DNA of 64,000 nt from NCBI GenBank assembly GCA_964486825.1, contig CAZAQS010000001.1, forward strand, positions 8,541 through 72,540. Direction: 5' to 3'. This DNA is from CAZAQS01 sp964486825. GTDB taxonomy: Bacteria > Chloroflexota > Anaerolineae > Anaerolineales > UBA4823. Below, in pieces: positions 28,216 to 37,550 of this stretch. The notes beneath the pieces are model-generated. The model made no database searches. It had not been told where the DNA came from and worked only from the letters and a program-made list of their open reading frames with translations. The stretch's first letter is position 1; each line of letters opens with the position of its first letter. Both the position numbers and the translations under genes were made by a program.

Positions 28216-29256
28216 TCATAAAAAGACAGTATACTTCCTGGGTGGAGCTGTGGAGGCTCTCAGCAAAAGCTCGCCGCGCAGGACGACGATCTGTGGTCCT
28301 GCCTGATTCTCCAGCTCTCTCCGCTCATTAAGTAACCTCAGCATCATGCTGGCAGCCTCGAAACCCAGGTGGTACTTTGGCTGGTCGAAAGTTGTCAGTC
28401 CGGGTGTAGTAAACGCAGAGATGCCTATATTATCAAAACCCGTTACTGAACAATCCGTGGGTACCTGCAATCCGGCTTCATGCAAGCCATGCATCAAGCC
28501 CAAGGCCATCATGTCATTGAAGCATACCACAGCCGTCGGTGGTTCAGCAAGCTGTATGAAATGCCTGGCGCCTTCAAAACCACCCTCTGGCCGGCCGTTT
28601 GGCCCACAATGAACGAACCCATCGGGTATATTCAGACCGGCGGCTTCCATCTCATCCCTAAAACCATTCAACCTGTCTTGAGTAGTCTTGCCGGCGTGGA
28701 TATTGCCTAAAAAGGCGACCTTTCTGTGACCTAAATCAAGCAAATGCCGGGTAATCTGGCGGCTGCCATACCTGTCATCATGGTAAATGGAAAACTTGTA
28801 TTCTTCAGCCGACTGGTTGTTAACCACCACACACGGTACACCATAAAGCTGAATCTTACGACTATGCTCAGCGCTAAAAGGAGTTGAGCAAATGATCACC
28901 CCATCGACCCGGCGTTCCCCCATCGCCTGGACGATGGACTGTTCCCGACTAAAATCACGCTGAGAGGCTGCCACGAACAGGCTGTAGCCGGCCGGCTGGA
29001 GAGCGTTCTCGATGCCTTCTAATACCTCGCTGAAGAAAGGGTCGTCAATCCGGGTAACGATAACGCCCAAGGCTTCCGAGCGGTTGGTCCTCAAGCCGCG
29101 GGCGACAGCGCTGGGTGTATAACCCAGTTCGAATGCAATTTTTTTGATTCTTGAGGCTGTTTCAGGGGCGATATCCGGATGATTTCGCAAGGCACGCGAG
29201 ACAGTTGGGTGGGACACTCCAGCCTGCCTGGCGATATCTTTGATCGTGACCGGCAT
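28216..29256 (-). CDS. LacI-family transcriptional regulator of the inositol operon
   Basis: 346-residue repressor. The N-terminal helix-turn-helix and hinge read TIKDIARQAGVSHPTVSRAL, then SAVARGLRTNRSEALGVIV. A periplasmic-binding-like effector domain follows, with VVCFNDMMALGLMHGLHEAG and CSVTGFDNIGISAFTTPGLT. Start 29256 is preferred because GGAGGGTTTGAAT precedes it. It is the promoter-proximal gene of the iol operon, so it most likely controls its own transcription and the whole operon. The ligand is inferred to be an inositol or pathway intermediate. Confidence 0.93.
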   Translation of the reverse strand: MPVTIKDIARQAGVSHPTVSRALRNHPDIAPETASRIKKIAFELGYTPSAVARGLRTNRSEALGVIVTRIDDPFFSEVLEGIENALQPAGYSLFVAASQRDFSREQSIVQAMGERRVDGVIICSTPFSAEHSRKIQLYGVPCVVVNNQSAEEYKFSIYHDDRYGSRQITRHLLDLGHRKVAFLGNIHAGKTTQDRLNGFRDEMEAAGLNIPDGFVHCGPNGRPEGGFEGARHFIQLAEPPTAVVCFNDMMALGLMHGLHEAGLQVPTDCSVTGFDNIGISAFTTPGLTTFDQPKYHLGFEAASMMLRLLNERRELENQAGPQIVVLRGELLLRASTAPPRKYTVFL

Positions 29257-29272
29257 ATTCAAACCCTCCGCT

Positions 29273-29284
29273 GCACACGTGTGC
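29273..29284. promoter_or_regulatory. Palindromic LacI-family operator candidate
   Basis: GCACACGTGTGC is a perfect 12-bp palindrome with the central CG typical of LacI-family operators. It begins 4 bp downstream of the -10 box of the iol promoter and so covers the transcription start, a classic repression position. It lies just upstream of the regulator's ribosome site. Confidence 0.7.
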
Positions 29285-29288
29285 GAGA

Positions 29289-29317
29289 AGTTTATCAAAG
29301 CTTTTCCATCCGGTCAA
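29289..29317 (-). promoter_or_regulatory. Promoter of the inositol operon
   Basis: On the minus strand TTGACC (29317-29312), a 17-nt spacer and TAAACT (29294-29289) resemble a housekeeping promoter. It is placed correctly for lacI and everything downstream of it. No other clear promoter is seen between here and iolG at 15764. Confidence 0.65.
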
Positions 29318-29588
29318 GAAGAATTCACGCCAGATTTTGGTCATGGAATGGCTGTCCTCGGCTCGGCGGCGGTCCTCTTCCGGTTCCGAACCATCTGACT
29401 GATATTGAACATGCAAATACCAAATGCCAGCCTGATCCCTGTGAGCAAGCAGCCGTCTATCGGTTTCGCCCAGCGATTACATGAAACACATCCTCGGCCA
29501 GGTGGGGTTAGTTGCCATAATGTCTCATTCGATGTGAGGTAAAATCTAAGGGGGAAAACTTTATGATCGATCCAACTCGGAGAGGCAA
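29318..29588. other. Divergent intergenic region
   Basis: About 270 bp between the iol promoter and the dehydrogenase gene. It holds no convincing gene. TAAAAT near 29534 could be a -10 for the plus-strand gene, but no -35 at normal spacing is visible. Confidence 0.4.
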
Positions 29589-30530
29589 ATGCCCGAATAT
29601 AAAATTCTGATAACCGATGGTTTGGAAGAACGCGGCCAGGCGCTCCTGCGCACCGCTGCCTACGTGGATGACAGGAATGGGATCTCAGCCGATGAGCTAC
29701 TGGAAGTGATCGATCGCTATGATGCCATCATCGTACGCAGCCGTACCAAGGTCACGTCACAGGTTATCGATGTAGCCAGCCAGCTTAAAGTGATTGGTCG
29801 GGCAGGTGTGGGCGTGGACAATATCGATCTGGAAGCTGCGGGTGCGCGAGGCATTGCCGTTTTGAACACCCCCACTTCTACCAGCATCGCAGTCGCAGAG
29901 CTTACCCTGGCGCTGATGCTCGCCCTGGCTCGCTCCATCCCCAGGGCAGACACCGCCGCCAAATCCGGGGAATGGATCAAGAAATCACTCTCCGGTGTTG
30001 AGCTGTATCAAAAAACACTCGGCATCCTGGGAATGGGAAATATCGGGAAGGAGGTCGCCCAGCGCGCCACCGCCTTCGGTATGTCCGTGATAGCTTATGA
30101 CCCACTGATCAGCGATTTCGAGATCCAGCAGCGCGGAGCAGAACCGGTCCCGCTTCCAGAGCTGTATAACAGATCTGATTTCATTTCTATCCACGTCCCA
30201 CTCACTCCTGAGACTCGGGGCATGATCGGAAAACAGGTTTTCCAAAGCATGAAAAGGGGCGTGCGCCTGGTCTGTGACGCCCGCGGAGGAGTTATCGACG
30301 AACAGGCTTTGCTGGAGGCGCTCGAGAGTGGCCAGGTTGCTGGGGCTGCCCTGGATGTTTTTTCTAAAGAACCACCTGGTAAGACGGAGTTGATCGCGCA
30401 TCCCAACCTGATCGCCACGCCTCATATCGGCGCCCAAACCGAGGAAGCCCAGTTACGAGCAGCTGAGGATATTGCAGCAGAAGTACTCTCAGCTCTGAAC
30501 GGCGATACCGTGCGCTGGAGAGTCGTCTGA
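29589..30530 (+). CDS. D-isomer-specific 2-hydroxyacid dehydrogenase (SerA-like, no ACT domain)
   Basis: 313-residue NAD-dependent dehydrogenase. It has the substrate domain RSRTKVTSQVID and GRAGVGVDNIDLEAA, then the Rossmann motif GILGMGNIGKEVAQRA. The catalytic triad is recognisable as Arg in CDARGG, Glu in ALDVFSKEPP and His in TPHIGAQTEEAQ. This is the closest pattern to 3-phosphoglycerate dehydrogenase, but the C-terminal regulatory ACT/ASB region is absent. Serine synthesis is plausible; other 2-hydroxyacids are possible. It starts a plus-strand run with the carboxypeptidase gene 37 bp later. GGAGAGGCAA precedes the ATG. Confidence 0.88.
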   Translation: MPEYKILITDGLEERGQALLRTAAYVDDRNGISADELLEVIDRYDAIIVRSRTKVTSQVIDVASQLKVIGRAGVGVDNIDLEAAGARGIAVLNTPTSTSIAVAELTLALMLALARSIPRADTAAKSGEWIKKSLSGVELYQKTLGILGMGNIGKEVAQRATAFGMSVIAYDPLISDFEIQQRGAEPVPLPELYNRSDFISIHVPLTPETRGMIGKQVFQSMKRGVRLVCDARGGVIDEQALLEALESGQVAGAALDVFSKEPPGKTELIAHPNLIATPHIGAQTEEAQLRAAEDIAAEVLSALNGDTVRWRVV

Positions 30531-30567
30531 TATTTATAATCTTTCACGATAGGAGATCGAACAATCA

Positions 30568-32070
30568 ATGGAGCCGAAACTTGCCGAATTAAAAAGTATG
30601 CTTGCCGAGGTCATGGATCTTGAAAAGGTTGGCGAGGTGCTGGGGTGGGATCAGCAGACCTATATGCCACCGGGCGGGGCTGAGGATCGCAGCTATCATC
30701 TGGCAACCATTCGAAGCCTGGTGCATAAGAAATTTACTTCGGATGAGATCGGAAAGCTGCTCGAAGAGCTTAAACCCTACGCAGGGCAGCTCGATCCCGA
30801 CTCCGATGAGGCCCGGCTCATCCGGGTGACGAGCGATAAATACAATAAGAAGGTTAAGGTGCCCACTGAATGGGTGCGTGAATTTGCACAGGTGACTACC
30901 CTTGCGAACCGAGATTGGGAACAGGCGCGGGCAAACAGCAACTTCGAAGTCTTCCAACCCTCATTGGAAAGGATCGTAGAGCTCCGCCGGGCTTATGCAT
31001 CATTTTTTGCTCCTTACGAGCATGTCTATGACCCCCTGCTAGATGAGTATGAGCCAGGTTTAAAAACGGCGGAGGTCAAGGCTATCTTTGAGAGCCTGCG
31101 TCCCCAACAGGTAGAGCTGGTCCAGTCTATCCAGGACCGGCCCCAGGTGGATGATTCGTTCCTGCACCAGCCTTTCGATCCTCAGAAGCAATGGGATTTC
31201 GGGGTGCAGGTCATCACGGACATTGGCTACGACTGGAAGCACGGGCGCCAGGACAAGGCTGCCCATCCTTTCACAATCAATTTTGGAATCGGTGATGTGC
31301 GGATCACCACCCGTATCATGCCCGATTACCTGGGTTCGGCTTTCTTCAGCACCGTGCATGAGTGCGGGCATGCACTTTACGAGATGGGAATAGACCCCAA
31401 TCTGGCCCGCACCCCCCTGGCCGAAGGGACTTCGCTGGCCCTGCATGAATCGCAATCGCGCATGTGGGAGAACCTGGTAGGGCGCTCTTACCCCTTCTGG
31501 GAACGCTATTTCCCCCGCGTGCAGGAGCTTTTCCCCTCCCAGCTTCAAAACATTAGCCTGGAGAATTTCTATAAAGGTATCAACAAGGTGGAACCATCTT
31601 TAATCAGGGTGGAAGCAGATGAAGCTACATATAACCTGCATGTCATGTTAAGGCTTGAAATCGAAATTGCCCTGATGGATGGCTCCCTGGAGGTCCGCGA
31701 CCTGCCCGAGGCCTGGAACGCCCGCATGCGTGATTACTTGAGCCTGACCCCGCCAAACGACGCCCTGGGTGTACTACAGGATGTGCATTGGTCCAACGGT
31801 TATATCGGCTATTTCTCCACCTATGCGCTGGGCAACTTGATCTCTCTGCAGTTATGGGAGGCCATGCGGGCCGAGATACCCGACCTGGATGAGCAGATCC
31901 GCAGGGGAGAATTCTCCAATCTTTTGGGTTGGCTGAGAGAAAAGATTCACCACCATGGCAAAAAATTCCAACCGCAAGAGCTGGTCGAGCGGGTGACGGG
32001 ATCGAAGATCGATTCTGCTCCCTATATGCGTTATTTGAACGAGAAATATAGCCAGATTTACGGCCTTTAA
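30568..32070 (+). CDS. M32-family carboxypeptidase (thermostable carboxypeptidase type)
   Basis: 500-residue metallocarboxypeptidase. The zinc motif HECGH (HEXXH) lies in STVHECGHALYEMGI. Family segments seen are VLGWDQQTYMPPGGAEDR near the N-terminus, HPFTINFGIGDVRITTR, TPLAEGTSLALHESQSRMWEN and YNLHVMLRLEIEIALMDG. It cleaves C-terminal residues from peptides in the cytoplasm. AGGAG precedes the ATG. The next gene begins 3 bp after its stop, implying translational coupling. Confidence 0.95.
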   Translation: MEPKLAELKSMLAEVMDLEKVGEVLGWDQQTYMPPGGAEDRSYHLATIRSLVHKKFTSDEIGKLLEELKPYAGQLDPDSDEARLIRVTSDKYNKKVKVPTEWVREFAQVTTLANRDWEQARANSNFEVFQPSLERIVELRRAYASFFAPYEHVYDPLLDEYEPGLKTAEVKAIFESLRPQQVELVQSIQDRPQVDDSFLHQPFDPQKQWDFGVQVITDIGYDWKHGRQDKAAHPFTINFGIGDVRITTRIMPDYLGSAFFSTVHECGHALYEMGIDPNLARTPLAEGTSLALHESQSRMWENLVGRSYPFWERYFPRVQELFPSQLQNISLENFYKGINKVEPSLIRVEADEATYNLHVMLRLEIEIALMDGSLEVRDLPEAWNARMRDYLSLTPPNDALGVLQDVHWSNGYIGYFSTYALGNLISLQLWEAMRAEIPDLDEQIRRGEFSNLLGWLREKIHHHGKKFQPQELVERVTGSKIDSAPYMRYLNEKYSQIYGL

Positions 32071-32073
32071 TCG

Positions 32074-33180
32074 ATGAGCGAGCTTACCGACCAGGTTTAC
32101 CCTCCCACAATTGTGGTCATGCACGGCGATGAGACCGGCGAAGAGCTCCTGGAGCAGTCTCTGCGAGTGCTCGACCCGCAGCTCCTGGGCCTCAAGATGC
32201 ATTTCGAGCACTTCGACTTGAGCCTTGGAAACCGGCGCGCCACCCAAAACGAAGTTGTCCGCCAGGCAGCCGATGCCATGTGCAGAACTGGTCTTGGGCT
32301 GAAGGCCGCTACGATTACCCCAGAGACCCAGGATGACGTGGGCAGCCCGAACGCCCTGCTGCGGGAAAAGATCGATGGGCAGGTCATCCTGCGGATCGGG
32401 CGATTGCTGCCGCGCGTCTCTTCGATAGCGGGTGTGCATTCACCAATCGCCATCGTGCGCATGGCAGTCGATGACGCCTATGGGGCCAAGGAGTGGCGCG
32501 AAGATACCCCGCACGGGGAGGAGTACGCCTATCGCACTGCTTCGATCCGCCGCAGCGTCTGCCGGGTGGTGGCGGAGTTCTCCTTCCAATACGCGGAACG
32601 GGTAAGAGCTTGTGTTTTCGGAGGCCCCAAGTACACCGTCAGCCCTGTATATGAAGGCATGTTCAAAGAGGAGCTGGATGCAGCCGCCCGGCGCCATCCC
32701 GAGGTAGAATACCTGCCATTGCTCATCGATGCCACCTTTGCGCTTTTGCTGAAAACAGGCGGAGAAGCCATGGTCATCCCGGCTCTTAACCGTGACGGCG
32801 ACCTGCTCTCCGACCTGGTCTTGCAGATGTTCGGCAGCATTGCAGGCTCCGAGAGCCTGGTCCTTTCCTTCGACGAAGAAACCCTGCAGGTAAGGGGTGT
32901 GATGGCCGAAGCCCCGCATGGCACTGCGCCTACCTTGTACCGCAAGAATATCGCCAACCCCATCGCCATGATCCTGGCGTGTGCTGCTCTGCTCACCTAT
33001 ATCCAACATCCTCGCGCCCAGCAGGCTTCAGGCGCCATTTACGATTCAGTCTTCGAGGCTGTCCATTCCGGTCATGCTACCACCGACCTGGGTGGTAGCA
33101 TGACCACCACCGAGTTTACCGAGCAAGTGATCCATAGGATACGGGTCAAATTGGGACAGGAGAACCGTTCAGGCAAATGA
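32074..33180 (+). CDS. Isocitrate/isopropylmalate dehydrogenase-family protein
   Basis: 368 residues with the beta-decarboxylating dehydrogenase pattern: the early HGDETGEELL nucleotide-proximal segment, IGRLLPRVSSIAGVHSPI, the metal-binding NRDGDLLSDL, and the cofactor-side APHGTAPTLYRKNIANPIAMILA. It is divergent from typical isocitrate and isopropylmalate enzymes; the usual substrate Ser/Arg cluster is not obvious. The true substrate is uncertain. It is coupled to the upstream peptidase gene and overlaps the downstream lipoprotein gene by 4 bp (ATGA). Confidence 0.8.
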   Translation: MSELTDQVYPPTIVVMHGDETGEELLEQSLRVLDPQLLGLKMHFEHFDLSLGNRRATQNEVVRQAADAMCRTGLGLKAATITPETQDDVGSPNALLREKIDGQVILRIGRLLPRVSSIAGVHSPIAIVRMAVDDAYGAKEWREDTPHGEEYAYRTASIRRSVCRVVAEFSFQYAERVRACVFGGPKYTVSPVYEGMFKEELDAAARRHPEVEYLPLLIDATFALLLKTGGEAMVIPALNRDGDLLSDLVLQMFGSIAGSESLVLSFDEETLQVRGVMAEAPHGTAPTLYRKNIANPIAMILACAALLTYIQHPRAQQASGAIYDSVFEAVHSGHATTDLGGSMTTTEFTEQVIHRIRVKLGQENRSGK

Positions 33181-34169
33181 GATCCAAGCCTATCGTGACC
33201 CTGGTGAGCCTGTTCATTGCCGGGCTGTTCTTGTTGAACGCGGCCGCTTGCAGCATGCTGGCCCCTCAACCTGCTGCTACTGAACAGCCGGACGGTTATC
33301 TACCGACAGCCATCGCACTCACCATCCAGGCAGTAATAACAGACCTGCCCCCATCATCCCCGCCACCTACCCCGGAACCATCCACCCCTGAAGTTATCCA
33401 GGAGACGACTGAGCCAACCATCCAGCCCGGACAAGAAGCTCCTGTGATAGATCCACAGGAATCGATTGAACAGCCAGCCGTCGAAATAAGCCTTCCAGCG
33501 CCTTCCCCCTCGACCACCTCAGCCGCCATCCAGATCCTATCTCCCGGCCCGGCTTCTAAGGTCATCTCGCCCATCCGGCTCAACGCTTACCTGGCTCCTG
33601 GAGATAAAGGCAACGTTCGCATCGAGCTGTTGGGTGAAGATGGGCGCTTGCTTGTCAGGCAATTGCAATCGTACAATCCGCTCTCACGCATCCAGGTGGT
33701 AACCGAACTGGATTTTGAGATCTCCGCCGCCGGAGAGCTGGGCCGCTTGCGGATCACAACCGAAGACAATCAAGGCCGTATGGTTGCCGTGGCTTCTGTA
33801 GATTTATTGTTGCTCTCAATCGGCCAATCGGACATCACCCCCTCGGCAGATTCTCTTGACCGCATCATCATCCAGGAGCCAGGCCCGAAGACCCTAGTAC
33901 AAGGCGGAAACTTGCGGGTAAGCGGTTTCATCCGCCCATCCGGAGAGGCCTCCACCTGGGTCGAGCTGATCACGGCCGAAAACCGGGTGGTTGGATACCG
34001 GCAGATCTCCGTTTCGGAGCCACAGGAAACCGGACATACCCCCTTTTCAGTAGATGTCCCCTATACGGTCAGCGCCACGACCTGGGTGCGCCTGGCGGTA
34101 TCCCAACGGGATGGACGTATCCCGGGTATCATCAACCTCTCCAGCCATGAAGTGCTGCTCAGCCCATGA
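33177..34169 (+). CDS. Surface lipoprotein of unknown function
   Basis: 330 residues. A signal peptide and lipobox (AAAC, around residue 23) are followed by a long Pro/Thr/Glu-rich linker to about residue 110. Two beta-rich, probably immunoglobulin-like segments follow, about residues 115-215 and 225-325; each begins with a phrase of the type QILSPGPASKVISPIRLNAY or IIQEPGPKTLVQGGNLRVSG. The two halves therefore look like repeats of one domain. No enzyme motif. It probably sits on the outer face of the membrane; its job is unknown. Confidence 0.7.
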   Translation: MRSKPIVTLVSLFIAGLFLLNAAACSMLAPQPAATEQPDGYLPTAIALTIQAVITDLPPSSPPPTPEPSTPEVIQETTEPTIQPGQEAPVIDPQESIEQPAVEISLPAPSPSTTSAAIQILSPGPASKVISPIRLNAYLAPGDKGNVRIELLGEDGRLLVRQLQSYNPLSRIQVVTELDFEISAAGELGRLRITTEDNQGRMVAVASVDLLLLSIGQSDITPSADSLDRIIIQEPGPKTLVQGGNLRVSGFIRPSGEASTWVELITAENRVVGYRQISVSEPQETGHTPFSVDVPYTVSATTWVRLAVSQRDGRIPGIINLSSHEVLLSP

Positions 34170-34366
34170 ACGGCATGAGCAGCCAGCGCCCGTCCCTAAA
34201 ATCATGCCTGGGTTGATATAATTATTTTATGGATACGATCCCTCCATATATATTCGGATTTTTCCGCACTGACCACGATCCCCCACAGGTGGACTTATCC
34301 CCTTTATTCATAAGGCCTTCATCTTTTCGATCTATTACAGTTACGACCAGTTAGGAGGATTTGCCC

Positions 34367-35707
<1,341 letters not shown>

Positions 35708-35712
35708 ATGCC

Positions 35713-35745
35713 AGAGGCCGGTCAAACAAGACCGGCCTCTTTTTT
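35713..35745 (+). terminator. Strong intrinsic terminator after the aminomutase gene
   Basis: AGAGGCCGGTC (35713-35723), loop AAACAA and GACCGGCCTCT (35730-35740) make a perfect 11-bp stem followed by a T-run to 35745. It separates this transcript from the cysteine operon. Confidence 0.95.
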
Positions 35746-35804
35746 GTGTGCTTTGATCAAGGTTTGGCTCGTATACTAATCTAAGAAACCTCGTTATTGC
35801 CCCC

Positions 35805-35832
35805 TTGACAGATTCCCACATCTCTTTATAAT
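35805..35832 (+). promoter_or_regulatory. Consensus promoter of the cysteine operon
   Basis: TTGACA (35805-35810), 16-nt spacer, TATAAT (35827-35832). Both hexamers are perfect sigma-70 consensus. Predicted start near 35839, giving a leader of about 285 nt before the first structural gene. Confidence 0.85.
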
Positions 35833-35881
35833 TACTATCAACTTTATCATAATTATTCATTCAAGGATTGGAGTAGTCCTG

Positions 35882-35917
35882 ATGAGAAAGTGCATGTGTC
35901 TGGGGCGGGGATTGTAG
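35882..35917 (+). CDS. Cysteine leader peptide MRKCMCLGRGL
   Basis: An 11-codon ORF, ATG at 35882 and TAG at 35915-35917, with GGAG at 35870-35873 as a well-spaced ribosome site. Codons 4 and 6 are TGC and TGT (Cys). The stop codon directly abuts the antiterminator stem that begins at 35918. Position, ribosome site, Cys codons and downstream alternative hairpins match a classic amino-acid leader peptide. The product is not expected to have a function of its own; ribosome position senses charged tRNA-Cys. The frame is too short to prove by coding statistics. Confidence 0.72.
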   Translation: MRKCMCLGRGL

Positions 35918-35972
35918 CCACCTCGTCTCAGAAACATAATTCCTAGAACGGCCAACATTTGAGATTAGGTGG
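35918..35972 (+). promoter_or_regulatory. Antiterminator stem of the cysteine attenuator
   Basis: CCACCT (35918-35923) pairs with AGGTGG (35967-35972), then one C-T mismatch, then GTCTCA (35925-35930) with TGAGAT (35960-35965). This gives 12 pairs and a 29-nt loop. It uses the same AGGTGG bases as the terminator, so the two structures exclude each other. Confidence 0.7.
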
Positions 35973-36032
35973 TTGTGACCCCGCTGAGCGGATCATGAGT
36001 CTCGCGTTGCGACTCGTCGTACCACCTTTTTT
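35967..36032 (+). terminator. Branched attenuator terminator
   Basis: AGGTGGT (35967-35973) pairs with ACCACCT (36021-36027), continued by GAC/GTC. Inside are two hairpins: CCGC/GCGG (35981-35991) and GAGTC/GACTC (35997-36015). T-run at 36027-36032. It lies about 95 bp upstream of the cysteine synthase gene with no gene between, as expected for conditional termination. Confidence 0.72.
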
Positions 36033-36090
36033 GATGCCTGTTGGTCGTTTCCATTTAAACAAATATCGCTTCCGAAGGAGTAAAACATAC

Positions 36091-36129
36091 ATGCACTACT
36101 CCTCTTTCAGAAAGGTAAAAAGCCTATGA
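36091..36129 (+). CDS. Possible 12-codon coupling ORF before cysteine synthase
   Basis: ATG at 36091 with AAGGAG at 36075-36080 encodes MHYSSFRKVKSL. Its stop TGA overlaps the cysteine synthase ATG (ATGA). The ribosome site here is better than that of the downstream gene, so translation of this mini-ORF may deliver ribosomes to it. It may be only chance. Confidence 0.4.
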   Translation: MHYSSFRKVKSL

Positions 36130-37088
36130 GCACCATGCTCGCCTTTCCAAACCTAGATGTATCTGCACCACCCACCAGCGGCCTAGAGGCTGCTGTAGGG
36201 AACACGCCTCTCCTGCCCCTACGCCGGATTGGGGCGCGCCTGTCTCCAGGCGTCAAGCTGCTGGCGAAGGCGGAATGGTTTAACCCGGGTGGTTCGGTAA
36301 AGGATCGCGCCGCCCTTTTCATCCTGCGAAAGGCCCAGGCTGATGGCCAGCTTCCGCCGGGCAGGCGCCTGTTGGACTCCACTTCCGGTAACATGGGCAT
36401 CGCCTACGCTACCCTGTGCGCCGGTCTGGAAATCCCTGTCACCCTGACAATCCCAAGCAATGCCTCCGCTGAGCGTATGACCATCCTGCGTGCGCTTGGA
36501 GCAGAGCTGATCCTGACGGACCCGCTGGAAGGCTCGGATGGAGCAGCCCGAGTCGCCGCAAGGTTAGCCGGGGAGCGGCCGGAGCTTTACTTCTACGCCA
36601 ACCAGTACGACAACCCGGCTTCCTGGTGGGCGCATTACTGCACTACTGGCCCCGAGGTCGCCGGACAAGCCGGGGAAAGGATCAGCCATTTTATTGCCGG
36701 CCTGGGCACCTCCGGCACCCTGGTCGGAACGGGCCGTTATTTGAGGGAATTGAACCCCCACTTATCCATCATCGCCGTCCAACCGGATAGCTCTTTTCAC
36801 GGTATGGAAGGCCTCAAGCATATCGAGTCATCGGCGCAACCAGGCATCTTCCAACCATCTCTGGTTGATAGAACCATCCACGTTTCGACCGAGACAGCTT
36901 ACGGAATGGTGCAGCGCCTGGCTCGGGAGGAAGGCTTGTTTGTGGGGATATCTTCCGGGGCGGCAGTCACCGCTGCACTGGAGACCGCTGGCGAACTGCA
37001 GGAAGGGGTGGTAGTGACTGTTCTCCCGGATGCCGGTTATAAATACCTGAGCTCCAGGGGTTTATGGGAGACGGTACAGGATGCTTGA
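36126..37088 (+). CDS. cysM: PLP-dependent cysteine synthase (CysM type)
   Basis: 320-residue fold-II PLP enzyme. Lys in NPGGSVKDRAAL forms the Schiff base. STSGNMGIAYATLCAG is the substrate loop (usually TSGNTG; here Met replaces Thr). GLGTSGTLVGTGRYL binds the cofactor phosphate. The operon context (JAMM peptidase, CysO-like carrier, MoeB) points to the mycobacterial CysM route, in which protein-bound thiocarboxylate replaces free sulfide. O-phosphoserine or O-acetylserine as acceptor cannot be decided. The gene overlaps the next by 8 bp. Confidence 0.88.
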   Translation: MSTMLAFPNLDVSAPPTSGLEAAVGNTPLLPLRRIGARLSPGVKLLAKAEWFNPGGSVKDRAALFILRKAQADGQLPPGRRLLDSTSGNMGIAYATLCAGLEIPVTLTIPSNASAERMTILRALGAELILTDPLEGSDGAARVAARLAGERPELYFYANQYDNPASWWAHYCTTGPEVAGQAGERISHFIAGLGTSGTLVGTGRYLRELNPHLSIIAVQPDSSFHGMEGLKHIESSAQPGIFQPSLVDRTIHVSTETAYGMVQRLAREEGLFVGISSGAAVTAALETAGELQEGVVVTVLPDAGYKYLSSRGLWETVQDA

Positions 37089-37539
37089 GATCGATACAAC
37101 CCTCCTGGCTGAGATCCACCGCCACGGTGAAGCCGCCTATCCAGAGGAAGGCGCCGGCATGTTGCTCGGCAGCGCCGAGGGCGACCTCAAACGAGTGATG
37201 AAGCTTCTGGCGCTAAACAATGCCAGGGAAGATACTACCCGCCACAACCGCTACCTGCTGACACCTGTGGACTACCTGCGGGGAGAACAAGAGGCTGCCC
37301 GGCAGGGATTGGACGTGATCGGTGTCTTCCATTCTCACCCAGACCATCCCAACCGTCCCTCTGCTTTCGACCTGGAATGGGCTATGCCCTGGTTTTCTTA
37401 TCTCATCACAAGCGTGCAGGGTGGCCGTTCGCTTGAAAGCCGCTCCTGGAAGCTATCTGATGACCGCTCGCAGTTTTTTGAAGAAGAAATCGTCCTGGTC
37501 CCTGAACCGGGCCAGATCCAAAAATCACAATCCACTTGA
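37081..37539 (+). CDS. M67 (JAMM/MPN+) metallopeptidase, Mec-like
   Basis: 152-residue zinc isopeptidase. The JAMM motif is complete: Glu in YPEEGAGMLLG, then HSHPDHPNRPSAFD (H-x-H-x10-D). In M. tuberculosis the homologue Mec releases cysteine from CysO-cysteine; in other systems such enzymes trim C-terminal extensions from ubiquitin-like carriers. Both activities make sense here because the CysO-like protein in this operon ends with four residues after its glycines. It overlaps cysM by 8 bp. Confidence 0.9.
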   Translation: MLEIDTTLLAEIHRHGEAAYPEEGAGMLLGSAEGDLKRVMKLLALNNAREDTTRHNRYLLTPVDYLRGEQEAARQGLDVIGVFHSHPDHPNRPSAFDLEWAMPWFSYLITSVQGGRSLESRSWKLSDDRSQFFEEEIVLVPEPGQIQKSQST

Positions 37540-37550
37540 AGGAGATCGAA

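Noticed and set aside
35839..36032. T-box or SAM riboswitch before the cysteine operon
   Set aside because: The AGGTGG...ACC pieces recall a T-box, but only about 130 nt precede them, there is no stem I with apical AG-bulge features, and the T-box consensus is broken by extra bases. No SAM riboswitch core is visible. The Cys-codon leader with mutually exclusive stems explains the sequence better.
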